Below are positions 44,550 to 53,500 of a DNA stretch of 64,000 bases, piece after piece (the stretch's first letter is position 1; each line of letters begins with the position of its first letter). Both the position numbers and the translations under genes were made by a program. Under the pieces are notes generated by a model. The model worked only from the letters and a program-made list of their open reading frames with translations. It ran no database searches and was not told the DNA's origin. This DNA is from Flavobacterium microcysteis (GTDB taxonomy: Bacteria > Bacteroidota > Bacteroidia > Flavobacteriales > Flavobacteriaceae), in NCBI RefSeq assembly GCF_006385255.1, contig NZ_VFJE01000053.1, positions 124,001 through 188,000 on the forward strand. Direction: 5' to 3'.

Positions 44550-46400
44550 ATGCTAAAAAAGGTAATTTTTCTTCTCATCCCCATGGGAATTTTTGCACAA
44601 AACAAACCTTTTGATCCTGTTAAAACTCAGGAACGTATTACTCAGTATATTTTTTCTAAGCCGGATAGCGCTCGAATTTATCTTGAGATAATGCTTAAAA
44701 ACAACCATCTGCTTCATGACACGGTTATTTCTAAAAACTACAATAATTACGGCATTTATTACAGCCTGACCTCCAAGCACGATTCGGCTAAGATATTTTT
44801 TAACAAAGCCGTACTGAAATCGGCTAAATATCCTAAAAGCAAGGCCGGAAGTCTTGTCAATCTTTCTATTGCTTATAGAAACTCTGGCGATTATAAAACT
44901 TCATTAGATTATCAGGATGATGCCTTGAAGTTATATGAGTCTATAGATTATGAAAAAGGAAAAGCCATAGTATATGGCGAAATGGCTTCCAACTATGCTT
45001 ATATGATTGATAATAAAAGTGCTACCAAATACTTATTGAAAGGCATTGAAATCTTAAGCAAATCAACAGATAAAACGGACCGAAGAAACCTGGTCGTACA
45101 AAAGCAGAAGCTTGCGAATATCTATTTCAAATTAGAAAACTTCAAATTTGCTATTGATTTATATGAAGAATGCCTGCCTGCCATGAAGGAAGTCAAGGAT
45201 TTGAAGAATTACTATCTGACTCTTATCAATTATGGCGACTGCCTGACATATGTCAAAAACAATTCCAAGGCAAAAAAAGTGCTTATGGAAGCAGCAAAAG
45301 GCCTTGAAGACTTTCATAATGCAGAATTCATAAGCCTTGCCTATAGCAAATTGGGAAAAATAGCACTCCATGAAAAAAGACACGATCTCTCAAGTGCTTA
45401 CTATAAAAAAGCATTCGATGGAATCAAAAACACGAATTCTTTCCGGTTCATGCTTATTGGAGCAGAGTATATCCAACTTTTGAATCAGATTGGAGATTTT
45501 GAAAAAGCATTGGGTATTATCAAACTCGTTGAAAATTCTCCAAACCGAAAAACCTTCAATGCCGAAGATCAGATGTTTTTTTATGAGGTTTCTGCCATTA
45601 CTTTTAAGAACACCAATATCAAGGATAAAGGAATCGAAGCCCTTGAAAAAGCTATAATCATTAAAGATTCTTTAGCTAAAGTCTATAAAGAAACTACTAC
45701 TGAAGAACTTCAAGCAAAATTCCAAACCGAAATACAGCACAAAAAGAACACATCCCTAAAACAAAAAAATGAGCTTCTAAGTCAAAAAGTAAGTGCCCAA
45801 AGACGCAACTATATGCTTATTGGTTCAGGAATAATAGTCATTTGCATTTTAGGTTTTGCTATCTCAAGAGCTTATTGGCTTAAACATAAACTAGAAAAAG
45901 CCAAACTAAAAGAAGCTGAAGTTGAAAAGATGACTCTCTTGGAAAGAAACGCTTACAAGAAAAGAATTACTGAAGACCAACAACAAATCATACAGTTAAG
46001 AGAGCAGGAACTAACTTCAATGACTTTGCAGCTGGCCAATTTACAGGACCAGATTTCTTCAATTATCGAAAATGAATCTTCCAACAATGATCCGAAATCA
46101 AATTCTGTGAAGTCCTCCTTACAGCAAATCATCAAGCAAAAAGATTATTGGAAAGAGTTTTCGATTAAGTTCGGACAGATACATCCGGACTTCAACGACA
46201 AGCTGCAGGAACGGTTTCCAGTACTGACCAAAAACGATATCAATTTCTGTTCGTTGTTAAAGCTAAATCTTTCCAATAAGGAAATCGCAACCCTACTTCA
46301 GATTTCGCATGAAAGCGTGATTACGAAAAAGTATCGTATCAAGAAAAAAATACACATCCAGGACGACAATGAATTTCAAAAAATAATTTCAGAAATCTAG
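44550..46400 (+). CDS. Membrane-anchored TPR protein with C-terminal LuxR-type HTH
   Basis: Single-chain regulator of 616 residues from the ATG at 44550 (an upstream frame from 44463 would hide the signal peptide MLKKVIFLLIPMGIFAQ). About 10 helical repeats of TPR type fill residues 20-390, expected to be periplasmic. A membrane helix near 424-444 (YMLIGSGIIVICILGFAIS) is followed by a coiled coil (about 450-515) and a C-terminal HTH (about 560-605; LTKNDINFCSLLKLNLSNKE, then ATLLQISHESVITKKYRIKK). This layout is known in Bacteroidetes transcriptional regulators. It precedes the adhesin locus and is a candidate controller. Ligand and targets are unknown. Confidence 0.85.
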   Translation: MLKKVIFLLIPMGIFAQNKPFDPVKTQERITQYIFSKPDSARIYLEIMLKNNHLLHDTVISKNYNNYGIYYSLTSKHDSAKIFFNKAVLKSAKYPKSKAGSLVNLSIAYRNSGDYKTSLDYQDDALKLYESIDYEKGKAIVYGEMASNYAYMIDNKSATKYLLKGIEILSKSTDKTDRRNLVVQKQKLANIYFKLENFKFAIDLYEECLPAMKEVKDLKNYYLTLINYGDCLTYVKNNSKAKKVLMEAAKGLEDFHNAEFISLAYSKLGKIALHEKRHDLSSAYYKKAFDGIKNTNSFRFMLIGAEYIQLLNQIGDFEKALGIIKLVENSPNRKTFNAEDQMFFYEVSAITFKNTNIKDKGIEALEKAIIIKDSLAKVYKETTTEELQAKFQTEIQHKKNTSLKQKNELLSQKVSAQRRNYMLIGSGIIVICILGFAISRAYWLKHKLEKAKLKEAEVEKMTLLERNAYKKRITEDQQQIIQLREQELTSMTLQLANLQDQISSIIENESSNNDPKSNSVKSSLQQIIKQKDYWKEFSIKFGQIHPDFNDKLQERFPVLTKNDINFCSLLKLNLSNKEIATLLQISHESVITKKYRIKKKIHIQDDNEFQKIISEI

Positions 46401-46412
46401 TTCGATATCTTA

Positions 46413-46445
46413 AAAAAAAGACCCGCTTGAAGCGGGTCTTTTTTT
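46413..46445 (+). terminator. Intrinsic terminator after the TPR-HTH gene
   Basis: GACCCGCTT and AAGCGGGTC form a perfect stem with a tiny loop, followed by a run of T and preceded by a run of A. Strong rho-independent terminator 13 bases after the stop codon. Confidence 0.9.
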
Positions 46446-46552
46446 GCCCATTCCACACCATCAATTCTTCCTCTTTTTATTCCTAAAAAGAAAATAAACG
46501 ACCAACTGACCTATTTATCCGATGAAGTGCATAAAATTGAAGGAAAATGAGT

Positions 46553-46580
46553 TTTAAAAAGCTGATTTCAGCTTTTTAAA
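46553..46580. repeat. Perfect 13-bp inverted repeat, 2-bp centre
   Basis: TTTAAAAAGCTGA and TCAGCTTTTTAAA are exact complements separated by TT. It could be a second, weaker terminator or an operator. No paired copy was noticed elsewhere in the window. Confidence 0.6.
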
Positions 46581-46609
46581 TACGCAAAAACGGCCTTGTC
46601 GGATTTAGC

Positions 46610-46632
46610 AATCTATAGACAAAATATAGATT
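46610..46632. promoter_or_regulatory. Dyad 1: AATCTATA-N7-TATAGATT
   Basis: Perfect 8-bp inverted repeat with a 7-bp spacer. The overlapping segment TATAGACAAAATATAGA (46614-46630) recurs inverted with one mismatch at 46698-46714. Possible protein-binding site upstream of the adhesin locus. Confidence 0.42.
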
Positions 46633-46671
46633 AATATATAACTTACTGAATTGCAACAAATTAACACCCTT

Positions 46672-46705
46672 AATATAGACACTCAAAAACACGTTTGTCT
46701 ATATT
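46672..46705. promoter_or_regulatory. Dyad 2: AATATAGACA-N14-TGTCTATATT
   Basis: Perfect 10-bp inverted repeat with a 14-bp spacer. It shares the TATAGACA half-site with dyad 1, 60 bp away. The spacing is wide for a simple homodimer site but could suit looping or an RNA hairpin. Confidence 0.42.
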
Positions 46706-46875
46706 TTATCTATACCATTTCCTCCTTTTTCAGTCTACTTATGGGCTTAATTTGTAACAACATTAACAAATACCACGCCCCAAATCTAATTTATTAATTG
46801 TGCACTCACACTTCCATTACTCATGGAAGAATGATATGTCGAGAGCAAAAACTAAAAAATTAATTCTTTAATTCA

Positions 46876-46977
46876 ATGACTATCTATGCTAAAAAAATCC
46901 CCTATCGACTTCGTGTCATGCTGTACTTTTTTGCGGGCCTGATTCTATTTACAGTAATCAGATTACTGCTCTCTTAA
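46876..46977 (+). CDS. Possible 33-residue single-span membrane peptide
   Basis: ATG at 46876 to TAA at 46977 encodes 33 residues. The first half is basic (AKKIPYRLRV) and the second is a hydrophobic helix (LYFFAGLILFTVI), the profile of small membrane proteins. It lies alone in the spacer upstream of the adhesin operon. No homology is claimed and there is no recognisable ribosome-binding site, so it may be chance; the coherent membrane-peptide composition is the only evidence. Confidence 0.3.
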   Translation: MTIYAKKIPYRLRVMLYFFAGLILFTVIRLLLS

Positions 46978-47071
46978 AAAAGCTTTATGATTTCAATAAA
47001 CAAAATGTCATGAACAATGATCTTTTGTTTCTGTCCCACATTTCAATAATCGTTAACCAATTAATTTAGAT

Positions 47072-47500
47072 ATGAGAAAATTATCACTAATTCTCTTCAT
47101 GGTCATCTTGTGCATTAGCCAAACCTATGCACAATCCCCCGATGACCAAATTAAGGTGCTACAAAAATGCATCGATCTTAAAGAACTCCAGGATTATCTG
47201 CCTGGAAAATCTACCCAGCCCCTATATGTTATGCAACATGGCGTTTCTTTTAACAAAGACATAAAGGTTTCAAAAAACGGAAAACCTTTAGTTTTTTTAT
47301 CTAAACAAGAAGTCAAATCACAGCATTTGGAAGCTTATTTCCTGTTTTGGACATTTGAAATAAATGAAAAAACAGCCCGTGTGTCATTTGTTTATAATTA
47401 TGACCAGAATAAGAGCCCAAAAGCAGTTCGAACAGATCTGGAACTTAGCAAGCAAGGTTCTGAATGGACTGTCACTACTGTAGCAATCAATAAAGTCTAA
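47072..47500 (+). CDS. Small secreted protein of unknown function
   Basis: Protein of 142 residues with a signal peptide (about 1-20, [10 protein letters not shown]). The mature part has no domain I recognise; it contains [18 protein letters not shown], a strand-rich middle ([13 protein letters not shown]) and a [18 protein letters not shown] stretch, and looks like a compact beta-rich fold with one cysteine. The stop is two bases before the start of the giant adhesin, so the two are almost certainly co-transcribed and perhaps coupled. A periplasmic or surface helper of the adhesin is a plausible inference, not evidence. Confidence 0.75.
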   Translation: MRKLSLILFMVILCISQTYAQSPDDQIKVLQKCIDLKELQDYLPGKSTQPLYVMQHGVSFNKDIKVSKNGKPLVFLSKQEVKSQHLEAYFLFWTFEINEKTARVSFVYNYDQNKSPKAVRTDLELSKQGSEWTVTTVAINKV

Positions 47501-47502
47501 TC

Positions 47503-50500
47503 ATGGGAAATAGTAAAAAATACTTTCGAAAATTATCCCTGGCTATTGTATTGATTGTTCCTGTCCTTATGCTACTGATGCCTTCTTTCGCAGAAGCTCA
47601 GACAAGGGTCATCAACAACAATAAATTGCGAGTTGGAAATGGATCTGAAAATTCCATCAACAACTCGGGAAATATGCAGCAGCCTTTTTATTATAATGCA
47701 ATTGCTGCGCAATGGAGAAAATTAACCTATAGCAATTATGCTCTTGACAATGCATATGCTGTAGGGGGTGATGGAACCAATGAATGGAACACAAACGGAG
47801 TTACAGTTCAAAATCCGGCATTGACCAACCAAACTATCGATTATTCAGGATTCACTTTTACGACCGCTCCAAACGGATATGGAAAGGTGGTTTCTAAAGG
47901 AAATATAAATGTTGGAGGCTCTCTTCTTGAAGTCGAAAATACCTTCACACTTTTACAAAGTGCCGGTTATATTGAGGTAAAAGTAAAAGTTAAGAACGTT
48001 AGCGCTGCTCCTATTAGCAATGTCAGAATTTGGGTAGGAACCCGGGACGACTTTGTTGGTTTGACAGATAGCAACATCAAACAAAAAGGAAATCTTGTAA
48101 ACGGAGCTTTTGTATTAAACACTTTGCCTTCGCAGCCTTCTGCCGCTTTAAAAATTTATAATAATGATGAGGCTATTCTTTTCTATTCTAATTCTCCAAG
48201 AGGAAATACAATCGTAAATGCTTGTTGCGATTGGACTAATGTCATCGGCCAAAATCCAGCAACTTCTGTTGTAAACTCCGGAACTACCGATGGATCTTAT
48301 GGCTTTTATGTACGTTTCAATAACTTAGCCGTAAATGCAAGTGATGATTTTACCTGGTATTATGCTGCAGGTACTCTTGCAGATATTGACGATATTATTG
48401 AAGATGTAGCCCAGGCAAGCGGTGCTGTAAACAACATTACTTATACATCTGCTGTTTTTAACTCAACTTCACAAAACCCTGTAAATGGTTATTATGTTGT
48501 TGTTCCGCAAGGTTCAGCAGCACCAACAGAGGCTCAAATCCAAGCAGGTACTGCCTATGGAGCTGTTACACCTGTGGCACATGGCTCATCTGCAATGGCA
48601 GCCAATGTTGAAGTACCTTTCCCTATCACAGGACTGACGCCAAATACAACTTATGAATTGTATTTTGTAACTCGCGATGCAGTTCCTGCCTATTCAACGA
48701 TTTATCATACCTCATTTACTACACTGGCATATACTGTTCCTAATGTTACTGCTACAACAGCCGCTAGTGCCATTACAGCAAATTCTGCATCTTCAGGAGG
48801 AACTGTAGGTTCAGACGGTGGACAAGCTGTTACTGAAAGAGGTATTTGCTGGAGCACTACTGCAAATCCATCCATTGCAAACAGTAGGACTACAGATGGT
48901 TCTGGTTTGGGCACTTTTACAAGTGCAATGGCAGGATTAAATGCAGGAACTACTTATTATGTTAGGGCTTATGCTACTAACTCTGTGGGTACTGCTTATG
49001 GGCCACAAGTTACATTTACTACTGTAGCTAACAACAACCCTACTATTTCGACTATTGCTAATCAGTCAGTTTGCGCCAATGCAGCAACCTCAGCTCTTAC
49101 CTTTACGGTTGCAGATGTGGAAACTCCGGCAGCAAGCTTAACTGTAACAAGAAGCTCTTCTAATACGACTTTGGTTCCAAATGCGAACATAGTGGTATCG
49201 GGTACGGGTGCCAACAGAACAGTTACTGTTACACCGGCTGCCAACCAACACGGAACGGCTACAATTACACTAACCGTTACGGATCAATTAGGAGCTACTG
49301 CCACCACTACTTTTACAGTAACAGTTAATCAGTTTCCTGTAATAGCGTATACATCAGCTACGTATAATTTATACCAAAGCCAGACGATCACTCCAATTAT
49401 TGTTAGCAATACTGGCGGAGCAAGCACAAATTGGAGCATTACTCCTGCTTTACCGGCTGGATTGATTTTTAACCCATTAAACGGAACCATTACCGGAACT
49501 CCAACAGGTTCACAGTCTACTGCGAGCTACACAGTTACGGCAAACAATAACGGTTGTACGGCAACGACAAGTTTCTCAATTTACATCACACCATGTAACA
49601 CCTTTAATGCCTCTGACGTTATTACAAACGGAAATGCGTTATTGACCGGAAATGAAGTACGTCTTACAGAAAGCCTTGGTAACCTATTTGGTACGGTTTG
49701 GGGTAAAGCGAGACTTGATTTGAATGAAAACTTCAAAATCAGTACTCAATTATATTTTGGTGCATCTGACGCAGGTGCAGATGGATTGGCTTTCGTATTA
49801 CAACCTTTATCTTCTAATCAGGGAGTTGCAGGCGGTGGTCTTGGATACCAGGGAATCTCACCTTCTCTTGCTGTAGAATTTGATACGTTTTATAACTCTG
49901 GTGCAGATCCTATTTCGAATGACCATATCGCTATTGTAAAAAATGGATTGGCATTAAGTACTTCTGCACATTCAGAATTTGTTCCTTATTACAATGCTGG
50001 CCAAATAGAAGATGGCAATTGGCATGATGCCGTTTTTGAATGGATTGCTTCTTCAAAAACATTTAAGGTGACTTATGAAGGTACGGTAATTTTCAATACC
50101 GTAATCGACATCCCGAATACGATTTTAGGAAACCAATATGCTTATTGGGGCTTTACGGCTGCAACAGGCGGTTCTGTAAACGAGCACAGAGTACGTTTTA
50201 ACGGTAACTGTTTGACATCAATCGTAAGCACTCCTCCTACTATTTCAACTGTAGCCAACCAAAGCTATTGCTACAATACTTCAGGTTCTGTGAATGTTAC
50301 CGTAGCAGATAGCGAATCTCCTGTGGCGAACATTTCGCTTCAAGCAACAGGTTCAACAAACACGGCTTTGCTTCCTTTGGCAAACATTTCAGTTACAGGT
50401 GCCGGAGCAACAAGAACAGTAAGCTTCACGCCGGTAGCAGGACAATTTGGAACTTCATCTGTAACTTTGAGAGCTACAGACGGTGATGGTACGACATCAA

Positions 50501-53500
50501 CGAGAACATTCACTGTTACTTTTGACGATACTGTAAATCCAATTGCTGTTGCACAAAACCTTACTTTATATTTAGGTACAAACGGACAGGCTACTACAAC
50601 CGCTGCTGCTATCAACAACGGTTCGTCTGACAATTGCGGTATTGCAAGCATTACAGCTTCTCCATTAACTTTCAATGGAACAAACCTGGGTACAAACACT
50701 GTAACCTTGACTGTAACCGATGTTAAAGGAAATGTTGGCACAACAACCTCAACAATTACAGTTATTGACAATATTGCTCCAACGGTAATCACTCAAAACG
50801 CAACCGTGTCTATTGGTGCTAACGGACAGGTATCAATAACTCCTGCACAAGTAAACAATGGTTCTTTTGATAACGTAGGAATCACTTCTTTGACAGTAAG
50901 TCCAAGTACATTCAACTGTTCTAACCTTGGCCCAAATACGGTAACATTAACAGCTGTAGATGCTAGCGGAAATACTTCTTCTTCAACAGCAGTGGTAACG
51001 GTTCAGGATACTACAAACCCGACTATCATTACCAGAAACATCACTGTAAACTTGAATGCAGCCGGAATTTACAATCTGGTTCCTTCTGAGGTTAATAATG
51101 GTTCTTATGACAATTGTGGTATTTCTAACCTTGGAATCACCAGAGCTTTATTTACCTGCGCTGATGTAGGGCAAAGTTTTACAATTACGCTTTTCGGAAA
51201 TGATCCAACAGGCAACTTAGGTGCTGCAACGGCAGTAGTTACTGTAGCCGATGTTATGGCTCCAACTGTAATCACACAAAACCTTACCGTACAGCTAAAC
51301 GCAAGCGGACAGGCTACGATTACTCCTGCACAAATCAATAACGGTTCAACAGACAATTGCGGTATTGCTTCTTATGCTTTAAGCAAAACTACTTTTAATT
51401 GTTCTGAAACCGGAGCGAATACGGTAACACTTTCTGTAACCGATATTCATGGAAATACAGGAACAGCAACTGCTGTAGTAACCGTTCAGGACACTACAAA
51501 TCCGACTATCATTACTCAAAACATCACAGTACAACTGGATGCTAACGGACAAGTAACAATAACTCCTGCACAAGTAAATAATGGCTCTTTTGACAATTGT
51601 GCTATTACTGCTTATGCACTTGATATCACTTCTTTTAACTGTACTAATGTTGGTGCCAATACGGTGACTTTAACCGGAACGGATGCCAGTGGAAACTCGG
51701 CTTCAAATACGGCTATCGTAACTGTAGAAGATGTTATTGCTCCAATCGTACTTACGCAGAATATCACAGTACAATTAGATGCTAACGGACAGGCTACAAT
51801 AACGCCTGCACAAATCAACAATGCTTCGACTGACAACTGTGCGATTGCTACGTATGCGCTTGACATAACAGCTTTCGACTGTACTGATATTGGTGCAAAC
51901 ACGGTAACACTGACCGTAACTGACGTAAACGGAAATTCAGCTTCGAATACGGCAGTCGTAACAGTACAAGACGTTATCGCTCCAACTGTACTTACACAGA
52001 ATATTACGATTCAGCTTGATGCTAACGGACAGGCAACTATCACAGCTGCTCAAATCAACAATGCTTCGACTGACAACTGTGCGATTGCGACTTATGTTCT
52101 TGACATAACAGCTTTCGACTGTACTGATATTGGTGCAAACACGGTAACGTTGACAGTAACTGATGTAAATGGAAATTCAGCTTCGAATACGGCTATCGTA
52201 ACCGTAGAAGATGTTATTGCTCCAATCGTTCTTACGCAGAATATTACTGTACAATTAGATGCTAACGGTCAGGCAACTATTACGCCGGCTCAAATCAACA
52301 ATGCTTCGACTGACAACTGTGCGATTGCTACTTATGTTCTTGACATAACGGCTTTCGATTGTACAAACGTTGGAACAAACACGGTAACATTGACTGTAAC
52401 TGACGTAAATGGAAATTCAGCTTCAAATACGGCTATAGTAACCGTAGAAGATGTTATTGCTCCAACTGTGCTTACGCAGAATATCACGGTTCAGTTAGAT
52501 GCTAACGGGCAGGTAACTATTACGCCAGCACAAATCAATAATGCATCAACTGACAACTGTACGATTGCTACTTATGTTCTTGACATAACTTCTTTTGACT
52601 GTACAAACGTTGGCACCAATACGGTAACACTTACTGTAACTGATGTAAACGGAAACACGGCTTCTAACACGGCAGTAGTAACTGTTGAAGATACCCTGGC
52701 TCCTATTGTTCTTACGCAGAACATCACTGTTGAATTGGATGCTAACGGACAGGCTACAATTACGCCTGCTCAGATCAACAATGCATCGACAGACAATTGT
52801 GCTATTGCTACCTACACTTTAGACATTACAAGCTTTAGCTGTGCTAATGTAGGCCCGAATACTGTAGTATTGACTGTAACTGATATCCACGGAAATTCAG
52901 CTTCAAATACAGCTATAGTAACGGTAGAAGACAACATCAATCCAACTGTACTTACTCAGAATATTACAGTTCAGTTAGATACTAACGGACAGGCTACAAT
53001 CACACCGGCTCAAATCAACAATGGTTCGTTTGACAACTGTACGATTGCTACTTATGTTCTTGATACAACTGCTTTCACATGCGAAAATGTTGGGGTAAAT
53101 ACGGTAACATTAACTGTAACAGACGTAAACGGAAATTCAGCTTCAAATACAGCTGTAGTTACTGTTGAAGACAACATCCTTCCAACGATGATTGCTCAAA
53201 ACGTAACCGTTCATCTAAACATCAATGGTGAATATACATTGACAACAGCTGATGTGGATAATGGTTCTTTTGACAACTGTGCTATCGAAACGATGGGTAT
53301 TTCCCGTACTTTCTTTAACTGTTCTGATATAGGAACTACCAATACAATCACATTGTTTGGTGTTGATGTTAACGGAAATTATGCTTCAACAACTGCTATA
53401 ATAACTGTTGCTGATATGATGGCTCCAACTGTAAGAACACAAAACATCACAGTTGAATTGGATGCTAACGGACAGGCTACAATTACTCCTGCCCAGATTA

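Larger units (their letters stand above)
46401..47071. other. 671-bp spacer with terminator, dyads and a possible micro-ORF
   Basis: The longest gap in the window. It holds a strong terminator (46413-46445), a perfect 13-bp inverted repeat (46553-46580), two dyads built on CTATA/TATAG (46610-46632 and 46672-46705) with a third related half at 46698-46714, and a 33-codon frame at 46876-46977. No perfect TAnnTTTG was found upstream of the gene at 47072; the nearest candidates (TTAATTTG at 46747-46754, TAATTTAG just before 47072) have one mismatch. Confidence 0.6.

Noticed and set aside
46413-46445. Riboswitch or attenuator reading of the strong hairpin after the TPR-HTH gene
   Set aside because: The stem is immediately after a stop codon with a T-tract and no alternative pairing was seen; a plain terminator explains it.
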